NCBI GenBank assembly: GCA_009760855.2
Contig: WPIO01000009.1
Span: 8,237,501 to 8,301,500, forward strand
Direction of reading: 5' to 3'
From: Cristatella mucedo
Lineage: Eukaryota > Bryozoa > Phylactolaemata > Cristatellidae
Length of the DNA: 64,000 nt
Below the pieces are notes generated by a model. It saw only the letters and a list, made by a program, of their open reading frames with translations, was not told where the DNA came from and ran no database searches. The position numbers and the translations under genes were made by a program. Below, one piece after another: positions 49,801-62,500 of this stretch (the first letter of the stretch is position 1; each line of letters starts with the position of its first letter).

Positions 49801-52800
49801 TTTACTTTGCAATCTAGCATGGAGTTTCAACAGAACCTGTATTAGTACCACTATGCTAACAGTTCCCTAAAACTTCTGAGGGGCCGAGATTAAATAAAAC
49901 CGTGACCCTTTTTTTATCACTGGCAGGCCGGCGCTAAAGCTCTGCACTACTAGGATCTCCATGGTGATGGTGGAAATGAAAAACTGCAGGCAATAGACTA
50001 CCTCATGATAATAATAATAATAATAATAATGCACTTGATAAAGCGCTCTCAGAGAACTCAATCTCTTTCTAGGCACTTTACATTTGCTGCAGAGGGAAAT
50101 GCAGTTGAATGGTGAGTAATATCAAGCTTGATAAACAACATGAATAACATGGTTAGGGGTGACATGCACAGGGTCAGCATGCAAGTATGGTTAGTGGCAG
50201 CATGCAGAGTGTCAGCACGCATAAGCACATCAAGGACGAATCACAGGGACCCACTAAATGCTGTCCTAAATAGGTGTTTTTAAGTTCTCTTTAAATGTGG
50301 TCAAGTCAGGGGATGTTCTGTCGGGAGTGAGTTTCAGGCTTTGGGAGCATACGAACTAAATGCACGGTCCCCAAAGGATTGAGGTTTGAGGTCCCCAAAG
50401 GATTTGAGGTTTGTACAAGGTATTGGTAGACTGTTGGATTCCGAAAAGTGGGTGGTACGATGCTTGGCCTGATGGGGGAGCAGATCTGAGAGACAGGCTG
50501 GAGCCAAAGAATGAAGTGGCCTAAAAGTGAGCGACAAAACCTTGAAGTCAATCCGTTGCTTGACTGCTGGCCAGTGCAAGCCTGCGAGAGAAGTCCTCTG
50601 AAGAGCTGGCACGTGACCACGCCTGGCACATGCAGGCTGACGAAACGAGCACGCGCACACACTCACCACACCGGCGTGCTCGCCTTGTCGGAGAATTTGC
50701 CACGCACGAAGTCGAGATAGCGCGACATGGGAAACTGCAAAGTAAACGGGAGAGCAAAATAAATTGGGCGTCGAACCGTTCGCGAAAGCGCAAAGCAAGC
50801 TGACTTGTTGTCCCTTAAAAATCTTAAGGCAAAAATAACACGCACGTATTCGATTACTGGCTGTCGTTCGCACTACCAGTGCTTAGCTGGCATCTCCAGT
50901 AAATCCCTGGTCACGTGATCCCGTGGCAAGCACGGTCCGTGCGCGCGCGTGACGTCCGTGCCAATTTCCGACCGCTCACAGCAATGAGCTCCGAACTTGA
51001 TGATGTGGCGACAACGGTCGAGCCGAACCGAGGATTTTCTCGAGTTGTGGAATTAAAAATGCCAGTCCGACCCTCAAGCAGCTTACGTTTTTTCCCTCGA
51101 CAAAATGCACCACTCAGGAGGAAGCTGCACATGGTAAATGTAAAATGCACCAATCGGGAAGTCGGGCACTCCCTTGCTCACGGGCGCCGGCATAAGGGCG
51201 AACGGCCCATTGGCAATAGACAGACATGTGAAAGGCAGGCCATGCCGTCTCAGCGACTTTACTAAATGTGGTATTTTAATCGGATTATTGGGTAGGAACA
51301 AAGCAAACGAGCAACGCAAGGCAACTGAGCATCAGCAAGATCTTGCCTTCCGAACAGTTCGAAAGAAGAGACCGCCTGCCTGGAGTATCTGGCTATAAGC
51401 ATGGCACGTGATGCAGCGCACCGCGTTCAGGCCAGCCGAAGTCCACAGCTGATCACCCGAGATCAGTTGCTTCAAGACAACACAGCGGACGCTTCGGACG
51501 GAGGCGTTATTTCTCTTTTTTCGAAATCTCGCAGCTCTCGCAGAGTTCTCACGGAACTGAACGCCAAAAGACTGTCCACAGGAGGTTAGTCGCCGTGTCG
51601 ATGGGACAACTGTGATTGCTACTCGGCCAAAGTTACCTCCCCCTGCCAAGTCAGCAAAAGCCTGTGCCACATCTATCAATTCTATGCGCCCCCGATGACA
51701 CTTTGCTTCACCTTGGACCATTCTGAGCCTCGCTCTCAGCATCGGAAGTGCTCGCATAGCCTGCACCGACGACGACATGGCCACTAACTCCCTTAAGCTA
51801 AACAATGATAAGACCAACCGAATAGCAATGGGCTTGCAGCAGACGAGACATGAGCAGAGCGAGCACGTGACGATGCAGACGTGCTTACCTGGGGCCCCAC
51901 CATAAAACTGGGGGTGAAGTAGCTGTAGCCGAAAATCTCCAACAGGGACGGACAAGACTTCAGCGCAGTGTCGGGGACACCGCTGCCGCCATCCTGCTTA
52001 TTCTAGAAACACAAAAGAAAAAATTGGAAACAGTAGGCGGACCGGTTTGCTTTGCGAGGGGGCTCATCGGGGCTCTTGCTTTTTTACCAAGAACCTAAAA
52101 CGGCAGCTGAAACGGTACGCCATTTTAAACGCTGAGCCTTTTTGAACGATCTTTATCCAGCATTTTCCGCTACTCGCATTTCCGGCAAAGGATTGAAGAG
52201 AGGCCGCTGCATCCGCCAAGAGGCACGGCTGCTGATGCCAAGCAATCAACGGCCACCGAAACTGATTGCAGAAGCCTGGCCTGCGTGTGACAGGGAGTAA
52301 GAAAAGGTCAAAGGTCTGTCAGAGGTCTGCTTTGAGTTCCATTGCTGCTGATCGTTATTCTATTACTTGCCCCTACCTGCAGGCACGTGAGCTCGGTCAG
52401 CAGTTCGACAAATCGACACTGCATTGTGCGCCTGTTTTGTGACATAAAAAAAAAACGCGCAATTCACGCTAAGAGAACCTGATCTCTCTCCGGGCGCTTC
52501 ACCTATGCTCGAGCAGGGCTCGAGCCCACGACTTCGGTCGTCAAAGGCGAGAGCACGTGACACCTGGGCCAAAGCAGTGCGGCACGGAGCTCGCCCCGCC
52601 GGCTGTGCAAACAAAACCAGGGCAGCAGAATCACGGCATCTGCCGCCGAAAACGACTTTCAGCAGCCGGCGGTCGACGACAACGGCTGCCACCAGCAGCC
52701 TAACCTACCACCAGCCTCCCTCCTCCATCCTCACGCAGGCCGATGCGCACTGGTGGCAGCAGCATGAAGCAACCTGTTCGAGGACCGCGCTCTCTCGAAG

Positions 52801-55800
52801 AGCAACGATACGCACCTTGGCGGCAGCAGCAGCTGCCAGCTGGCCGTCATAGACGTCCCAGGCCAGGCCGGTCAGACGCAGCGTGAGCACGCACTGCGGT
52901 ATGCTCCAGCTGATGTCGTACTTCTCCGTCTTCGTGAAAAAGTAGCAGCCCAGCAGATAGCCCTGGAAGTCAGTCAAGGAGGCTGCCAACTTCCTCGCTG
53001 TAACCGAGCCGCTCAGACGCAGCAAAGCAGTCACCGCCCTCCCGCTCCCAAGGGTCCCAGCGGTGCCGGCCCCACAACCTCCTGCACGCGCAGCTCCGAG
53101 GGCCCCACTAGGCCTGCCGGCAAGGGCGCCCGGCACGGCCACGGCACGGCGGGCGCACACGGCCACGCCAGCCGTCGGCTGTCGCCGAGGCCCCACGTTC
53201 GCCCTGATGTGGCACAGCACATGGCGCGCAAGGCTGCCGCATTGCCTATTGCCGAGTACCAGATTGACGGTGAAGCAGACGGCTACGGATACAGCAGATC
53301 CGCCGAGCGTCGACAGCACGGCGTACACAAGGAAGACGTTGATTATGCCGTGCACCAGCGAGATGCCTGCAAACGTACGGGCGATGATCGATACATCGCC
53401 AAGCAGCCGTGCATGGCAAGACGACGGACTCTCGAAGCAGCAGCAGCGGCGGCAGGCAGCTTCGCTGTCTGCTTTGCCGTCGCCATTGCTGCAGCTGCCG
53501 CCTACTGCTACGTTGCTGCTTACGAAGTGTAAGTCGGAAGAGAGGATCACTCAGTGCTCTACATACGGCAAGGGAGCAGCTGACAAGGCCTGGATCGCCT
53601 GGGGGGTTAATATAATAATAATAAGAATAATAAAATTCATTTGTACAGCACCCTGAGAGAATGCAATCTCTATTCAGGCACTTCACATGTGCCAAGGGGC
53701 CCACGACCTATTGTCATCAAATGTATTCACCTTGACCTTGGTTAGAGGAGAGCACCCTAAGCACCAGTTAAAGTTAAAGGCTAGCTGATTCATTTACATG
53801 TAGGCAGGAGAGCCTTAAAGGAGGCAGTTAAGGCTGCCTACATGTAAATGTTCTGCCTCATTTACATATGGGCAGGAGAGCCTTAACTGCCTAGAAAGAG
53901 TTCTTTGTGGGTGCTTTATCAAATCTATTATTATTATTATTATCACCACGGCCTGCAGTGGAATATAAAGGATCGCTCACTTCAGGACTAGGGTTCACGA
54001 CCTGGGTCAAATAGATCAAACACCTTGCCCCTAGGCTAAGACGAGGGGGGCATAGGTTCAACAGGGCATCCCTGGCTCCTTCTCTAAACAAACCTAATCT
54101 GAGTGCCATCTGGCGATTTTGCTGTCGAGCGTGCCCCTTGAGCCCTCATACGATTGTCTTCCTTTGTTGGGGTCAAGATCAGCCCCTCCTTGGATGAACT
54201 CTGGCTATGCCCATGCAGCAAGTCAGCAAAACTCGGCTGGATTACCTCGGGTGAGAGTCAGACGAGAGCAGACGCTCTTTGGAAGGACAGGACGTTGCTC
54301 ACTTGATTGCAGCATTGATATGATATGCATGCACGCCCACTAGCACGTGATCGTAAGCTTAATGCAAATGTATGCATTGCATCAAATGTAGCAAATGGAT
54401 GCATTGAACAAGATCGAGCGGCACCCTAAAACGATTGGCTGGTCTGGCCACGTGATATTATGTGTACGTCTGCTACCCGGATGAAGAAGGAGCATCCATA
54501 AGAGAAGGCATGCTTGCATTTGCTGAAGATAAGTAGTGTCTGCTATCTACAGAGACAGCTGCACTTATGTGCGATACGAAATAGATAAGCAGCCGTTCGG
54601 TGCCAGCTTTGCAGCCACCTTCTTTGCACATAGTGCTTGGGCCAAATAATACGCCTAAAAAGGCAGCTAACTGCCTTCAAGATAGGGGAAAAAAGGCCGT
54701 ACGCTACAGACTAGAAAGCAGCAACATACAGTTGTTCACCGATATCTAAAAGGCTTGCACTGGTTCCCATACACACGAAGCCAATCAGCAACTACCATCA
54801 GCTTGTCAGCATCCGGCCGGCTTCCTAGAGTGCTTAAAAAATACAAATAAGGAATTCTGGTTTAGAGGGGCAGATTATCGCACGGTACTTTTACATCGCA
54901 AAATCCACGGTACGGCAGTCATCTTAATCAAACTGCCCTGGGTATGCAACACCTGGGTAGGCTGGTTCTTACAAGCACTTGTAATACGAGCCATGAGGAG
55001 ATAATGCCTGAGGGGCAGGGTCGTCTTGGCAGCAGCCGTCTCTTAAGGAACCATCTGTAAGGCGTCTACATTGGCCCAAAAAAAGCGCCTAGAAAGAGAT
55101 TAAGTTCTCTGAGGGCGCTTTATCAAGTGCAATATTATTATTATTATTATTAAACCGGAAGTGACGATCAATCAGGCGGCACTCGGGAAGTCTTGTGTGA
55201 GAGGAGTTTATCAATGGCAGCAGTAGCGATCCACAACTAAAACTTCTTGACAACAATCTCCCATCTACCGAGTGCCTCCGATAAGTCAAAAATCAGCTTC
55301 GGCTAACGGGGGGGGGGGGGGTGATGTACAACATACCAAGAGAGCATAGTGCTAGTACGGGCACACTAGGTAAGGCGGTTGCTTTCACGACCTCGGCTCC
55401 GAGGTCGTGGGTTCGATTCCTGCTGTGGGCGATTCTTTATCGCCACTACAAGTGGTTGTGATAGCCGTAAAGGCTCTTCTGTCGCTATACAAAAAGAGGC
55501 TGTTTAATCAGCTAGGATTTATTTATTTACGGGCTAAAGATTCTTCAGGTCTTTTGCCACGTGAAGCACTTCGCGGTGAACCGTTGCCGACGAGTAGTAC
55601 ATCAAGCAGGGTTTACTCTCCTAAGAACCTCAGCAACTGCATCTAAGAATATGACCCTAGGTGCTTGATAAGTAGTCAGGTCTCAGAACTGATTACCCTC
55701 GTCATGGGTTCAAAACCTGCAGTGAGCAATCCTTACGCCGGTGGACCGTGGGCCCAGCAGATTTAAGCTATGGAGGCACATTCCCAGCGAAATATCTGCT

Positions 55801-56427
55801 GTGTCATATTTCATGGGTTCAGTTATCCAGGTCGACGACGTCTATCTCTTTTTTTTACGTCATCCCACACTCCCCTATCTTTCCCAAAAACTGTTAATTA
55901 ATCTAGGGCTACGACTGCCCATGAGAATTTAATCGTGCATTATAGTACAAATGCCGACAGAGGCTCAGCCAAAGTACATCTGAAAGGATCAGCCCAGAAC
56001 AGGAGCCGGCGAAGCAATGGCTCCTGTACACCTCCAGCATTCACGCAAGCAGCACACAGTGTTCGGTAGGCTGAAATGGCTTGTCAGCACAGGCCCTGGC
56101 ACGTGAGCATTCGCAGTCCATGCTCCCACGCTGCCGCCACCACTCTAATCTCCACCAACATGGTTGCTAAGCGGTGCTGCCGTGAAGCAAGGGCTTTCTC
56201 AATGCATGCAGCTAGCATCACATCCAAAATGCAGACATTCCTACAGACCCTAAGAGAACTATACACCGGGGGAGGGGGGCAAAAATATCCTTGCAGCATG
56301 GCCTCTACTGCTGTGGCAGTAAATTCAGTTGGATAAGAGGGTTTTCTACGATGCCAGGCAGACTTCAGTTATTCGAAGCACGGGAAAATATGTACTGACA
56401 ATCAAAAAACAAACACACATGGTGCTG

Positions 56428-56526
<99 letters not shown>

Positions 56527-59500
56527 TGTGTGTGTGTGTGCTTGCGCATGCTTAGTGTGACGTCATTCCACCACGATTCTTGACGACCTTCCTTGTCTGG
56601 TCAGGCATAGAGGCTACAGGCTTCTGCATCGTCTGTTCTGCTTCAGCTCAATCAATTGAGCCCAGAGTTTTACTGAAAAGGTTGGCTACTGGTGCAGACC
56701 GAACCCGCAACCTCGGTCGCCTGCTGGTACTGCTCCAGCAGTCGATCTATGGGGTTCAAAACAGGCATCCAGCTGGGCCACTGCATCAGCACGAAACAAG
56801 GATTTGTCAAAAAAGCTCCCTACTCTAGTCATTGTTGGCTAAGCAAGTTGGATTTCAAAGCTCAAATACTCGGCTTAGCGGTCGTAATATTTAGCAGCAA
56901 GACAACGATCCTATGCAAACTCCCAGGCCAGTAAGTACTTTTTGACACAGATTGAATTTGACACAAACTAAGCACTTACGACTTCTTACACGTCTGCTGC
57001 CGATTGATTCCCAATGACACTTTCACACTGCTTAGTCAATAAAGTGACAAAAACCTGCACCTTAATCAAGTTCAAGGGAAGCAAGAGAATGATGTGCTTG
57101 ACGATCGAGGTCGTAGGCTCGAGAGCTCTCGAGAGCTCGTAAGGTTGTAGGTTCGAGCATATGTAAAAGCACTTGAGATTAAGTTCTACCAGGGCTATTT
57201 ACAAACACAAAGTAGAGTATTTATTTATAAACACGATTGTTCAGAATGAATGTGGCAAAATGGGAGTAGTCTCACGTAGTCCCCTCCTGTTTGCAGGAAA
57301 ATGATTTGGTACTTTACAGCAGCATTAGGCATTTTAAATCGATATCAACAGTGCCGGTTGAATGAGCTCAAACAGACCAGAGTTGCGAGTCTGTGCATGC
57401 AGAAAGCACGAGAGCAGCAGCAGCAGGCCAACTCGGGTCTTAGAAATGAGGCCGACGGTGAGAAGCAACCCATCAGAACACCTTTCCAAGCCAAGTGAGT
57501 ACAGACGACCGACCAATAGCATTGGCTCACTAATCCTCACCTTCAACTGCCACAGCCCTATGGCTGCAGATTAGTGTACAGCACCACGTGACCACTGGTA
57601 ACCGGCCAAACCTGGCCGCCAGCAAACTAGCTAGTCAAGACAGGCTCTGTGGAGCTGCCTGCCAGTCGGGCAGGCTGACTGATAATGCCTTGCTCCAAAG
57701 CAAAGCAACACCGATCGACTAGCAAGCTGTGGCGCTGAAGAGAGTCGTCTGTTCCAAGTTCTATTAAATCCCTGATTTTAACTAATAAGCAGCTCACTGC
57801 CAGCGGACTCTCTGCTGAGTCTTGGTAGGCATACATTACAAGTCTATTGCATGTCACTCCCGGAAGTACACGTCAGGGAAGACTGCTGTGATATCTTGCC
57901 ACTTGGCGCAAGTGCGCCATCTTGCTAATCATCATCATCATTCCAAGTTCTATTGAATTCCTGGTTATAACTAATAGCTTCAAAATCGACATCCGAGCTG
58001 ACAGGCCTGCTCGCTTCCTGGCTTCCACGCAAGATCTTCAGTCTGGATAGACCCCAGCGCAGCCTCAAGACAGCCAGGGGCGATTAACCACTATACTGAG
58101 TATACTCAGTATTTACTTCACTGTACCGACACGTGACTTCCAAAGCTGCAACATATATTGCCAGACTCAGTCGTAAGCAAGTGGTACTTGACAATACAAT
58201 AGCTAAGTCCGAGACCAAAATGCCTGTGTGTGTGTGTGCACGTAAGTGTGTGTATGTGCGTGCACGTGTATTGTGTGTTTGTGTGTGTGTGTGCACGTGT
58301 ATTGTGTGTTTGTGGACATGTGGGCAGGTCGGGGGCGCAAGCGATTGTGTGCATGAGTGGGCATGCTCGCACTAGTGAGTGCCAGTGCAACCGAGAGAAC
58401 GTGAGCATGTTTGCACTATGCAGCTGTGAAGCAAGCAAGCTCGTGCAAATGGCACGTGTTGCGCCTACGTATTGGCCTCGCTCATTTTACTCGATCGATT
58501 CAGAAGGCAGCATAGGAAAACCCGGAAACAAATTTCGGGAACTGGGTGGTTCATTGAAACAGCACTAATAAGCTAGCCACGATCACGTGTTAAGTCCAGC
58601 GGCTAAATGCATAGGTCCAGAGTCTACATGCACAGGTTCTAGGCTGTAATATCAAATCGAGCCACAAGTCACACCAGCAAACTCTTCTTTCGCCTTGCAA
58701 GACTTTTTTTTTTTACTCCGGGACGACAGAAGCCGGCTCAGAAAAGCGGTAGAAGCAATCCCTGAACGTATACAAAACAGGTAAGACTATATACACCAGG
58801 TTGCCACTCAGAAGTCCCGGCAGAAAAGCTATACATGCAAATGCAAGCGACTACCATGGAGCCCCGAACTGGAAACTTAAGGACCGCCCTTTCAAGGAAG
58901 AAATCGTTTATTTCAGTTCAAATCATTTCCTCGGATTCATTAATTCATTTCCATTTTTCAACTTTTATTCCATTGCAAGAATGTTAATCGTAGCACTGCA
59001 CGGCCTGCACCCAGATATACTCGGCGAGCCCCAAGGACAAGGTACGCCCGGGTATTTTTAGCCAGCCAATTAATGCATTCAGGCTGACACCTGACTATGT
59101 TCTTCAAAGGCACCATTGAATGCCCTCGTGGGAACACTCAGGAGGAGAACTTGGGCTGAGCGGCAGCACGCCGGTCCCTTTTGTCCGGCCTCCCAGCCTC
59201 CCTCTGCAGGCAGACCATCGGGCGGTTCATGGCAGACCGCCGAGTCTCGTGCGGGAGGGGTCTACCAGGCAGAGAAGAAAAAGCAGGTGAGGATCTGAAA
59301 ATCGCAAATCCCCTGAGAAAATGCAAATTTCTCTCGGATGGGGCGGGCACCAATAGCTCCACAAAATAGCCTCAACCCTGTAAAAACGCCCAGCACAAAA
59401 CGCCCAGCACAAAACGCCCAGCACATAACCCAGTGAGTTTTCTCCTCTTTTTTTTTTTAGAACGAACCACCATCAACAGAGCCACTTGTCCATTGGATGG

Positions 59501-62500
59501 CCCATGAATGGCCCCATTCACTGCCGACTCGGTCAGGAATTTGTTGCATGGACGAGCTTTGAGAATGAGGCTGCACCTTGATACGCCCGACTCAGTGCCC
59601 GACTCGGCGTGTACTCGACGTCACGTGCCCGAATCGCTCGCTGGCAGGCGATAAATGATAGCGCCAGCAAACGATCGAGGTAACGAAAAAAGTCGCCGCT
59701 ACACGGACGGACAGCGAGATTTGCAAAATCTGCAGGACACGTGACAGACAAAGTCTGACCCTCTTCACGCTATGGCACGCGATACGCTAGGAAAGTCGCT
59801 CCCTGAAGGGCTCCAGGAAGGCTTGCAGCCGACCTGCCCGCCCACCTTGCCGGATGCAGGCAGGTAGACAAGGGAGAGTAGGGACTGCAGGAAGGTCGCG
59901 GTCAAGCAGAGGCCAGCCGTAGGCTGCAGAAGCTTGAACGTTAAGGCCGAAGGCGTTAAGGCAGCACCACGAGCAAAGGCCGGAAGGGGAGACCGGCAAC
60001 AGCGCACAGCAGCTCACCGAAGTTGAAGTACATCAGCAGCAGCCCGAACAGCGTGAAGTACACGTGCTGGACACTCGGACTTTTTCCGTGAAGTGACATC
60101 CATCTGTGCACGAGGACGAGTGGAAACACTGCAAAAATGCAATCGAAGTTCGGCAACAAACTGAGGCTGGAGCATGGGTGTGGCAGGTAACACTTCCGCT
60201 AGTAAGCTCTTATAAGCTCTTCCACTTCCGACCTCACAGCTTCAATCCCGAATAGCAAGAAACCCGAGCGAGCAGCAAAGACGCGGATCCCTTGCCAAGT
60301 GGAGCCTACTCGAGTGCAAAAACAAACAGAAAAAACGAACACAAATAACAATAATGATGAGCCGAGAACAGGTCGACCAGCACCGGAGCCATCAATCAGT
60401 ACCAGAGGGTTCGCAAGTTTAATTTGCGAGTCTAATTTGCCTTAAATTCACGCTTGCCTTCCAGACTCACCATTTCGGGGGCAAGTACCGTGGCAAGACA
60501 GTGGCCATCGAGAGCCAACAAAATAATACATCTCCAAGAAAATGTGTCCTAGGTGGGGGCCCTAGATCGGGTTTTCTGCATTGACTTTGCACCACCTAGT
60601 CAACACATCCAAGAGATCTGGGAAACGTGTCTACTTTGCTGAAGGACACTGTGACGGCTCCCCATCCATCCTAGGATCCAGTGCAAAGTTCTTACTCTGA
60701 CCCACAAGACTTGGCTCCTTCATAACTAGCTGAACTGCCAGTGAACCAGTGTAAGCTTCCTCGTGCCCTCAGATCCTCTACGGACAAGAAATTAGCTGCT
60801 CCATTGTTACGCTGAAAGATCGTCTGCTGTGACGAAAGCTTTCAATCGGCATCGATCCTAGACATCCTGTGGAACTCACTTCCACGATTCTTAGGAAACG
60901 AAATCTTCTCTCCTGCTGCTGCTGGCTGTGGCATATCCTTTCTAACCGTCCAGAAGGGCTACTTCCATGCTACTCACTTCCTCGACAGCCATCCTGACTC
61001 AGCTCTCTCTGTGCTTCTCATTTTTCTTGTAGTTGCATGAGTCGGTACGAATGCGCACCAAAAGCCACTTAGGATTTGAGTTTGCCACAGAAAAATCTCC
61101 AGCAGTATAACACCCACTAAGTCCTTGTGGCTTTGGAGAGTTAAAGATAGAGATATATTATATTACATTTCATCGTGTGGACAGCTAAGCATCAGGCCCT
61201 GGACCAATGACGCCAGCTGCAGCCAGCTATGTGGCTGGCATTTCGGTGTTTCAATCCCGACCACGCCACGTTTTATTGCAATCTCGGTTGGTCTAGATGA
61301 AAAAAGCTTAATAGCTCAGGCAAACGAAGCCGCCGACTTAGCTATGACCATAGGACTCTCGGATGGACAGACTCACAACATTCAAAACTAAATGTGCTGA
61401 CTCGCAGGCACCGGCAAAACATTGCTAAAAATCCAAGTAAAAATGATTTTACGCTCATGATATTCAATGAACTTTTTCAAATATTCTTGAAAAACAGTTC
61501 AAATAATAAAGAAGGTCCACTGACAGAGTCTCTCCACTGGCATACCTATGCAATTAAATAACCCGCTGATCAAAAAGTCAATTCATTGCTATTTTATAAT
61601 TCAATGCACAGGTCAATCCTCTGCTCTGCAGCAAACGTACAGTGCCTAGAAAGAGATAAAGTTCTCTGAGGGTGCTCTACAAAATGTTCCATTTTAACTA
61701 TGAGCGTGCATGTTGTAGCTATGCATGCAAACTATTAAGTTATCTATGTTTTCCAACATAACATGACACTCGTCATATGTGTAGTGTGCTATAAATTCCT
61801 GTAACTATTGCAAAAGGCACAAATTATGTGCGGAGGCACTAACTCAACAGACTCGCATACAAAATTGTGTAGAATAGGTTGATTATATATCTGGTTCCTG
61901 GCTGCAATTCAGCAACTGCTATTAATCTCTAGGCTGTCACAATTGGCTGATAAAGCTGTCTGCTTCGCCACACCTCGAGCCTGTCTGTGGCAGTACAGCG
62001 GTCTGGCAAGAGTTGCAGCTATGTCTCTTCTCAAAAAAACCTGCAGCAGCTTCGGAAATCTGCGACCTTGCAACTGCTGCCACCGGGTAGTCAGCAATGG
62101 TATCCCCCAACTGCTCGCGCTACCAAGGGTCTGGGCGTCCGAGCAAGCTGTGCACGGTCATAGCAAGCTCTGCGGTTACGGTTGACATCAGCTCCTACAA
62201 CTGCTGGCTTGGAGTCACAAACAGATGAGCAATTTGAAGCACGTGACATAAGGCACTTCGCCTACTGAACTGGATTGAGCATAACAAATTGATATATATC
62301 CAATTATAGTATATCATATATATTATATATCAAATATATCCAATTATATATGATATGATTATATATAATCAATTGATGGAGAATTATCGCGGCTCCTCTC
62401 GACATGCGAAACCTCTGCTGCTGCAGCTATTCTGACCCCCTCCCTCCAGGGGTCACCACCCCTTCTACAATCTCGGGTTTCCACAGCAGGCGCACAGGGC

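Larger units (their letters stand above)
56545..60010. other. LPCAT3 intron 2, distal part
   Basis: Apart from the SINE 1 at 57095, TG repeats and short tandem repeats, no gene or transposon was recognised. A ~36-bp motif (CCAAGTTCTATTRAATYCC) occurs at 57755 and 57942. Confidence 0.55.

Noticed and set aside
52705..53550. Single 281-codon minus-strand ORF
   Set aside because: It only happens to run through LPCAT3 exons 3 and 4 with intron 3 in between; the family alignment needs the intron removed.
55365..55440. Possible tRNA gene (A and B boxes present)
   Set aside because: It is the head of a repeated SINE (copies at 6538, 8769 and 23348) and no paired acceptor stem was recognised.
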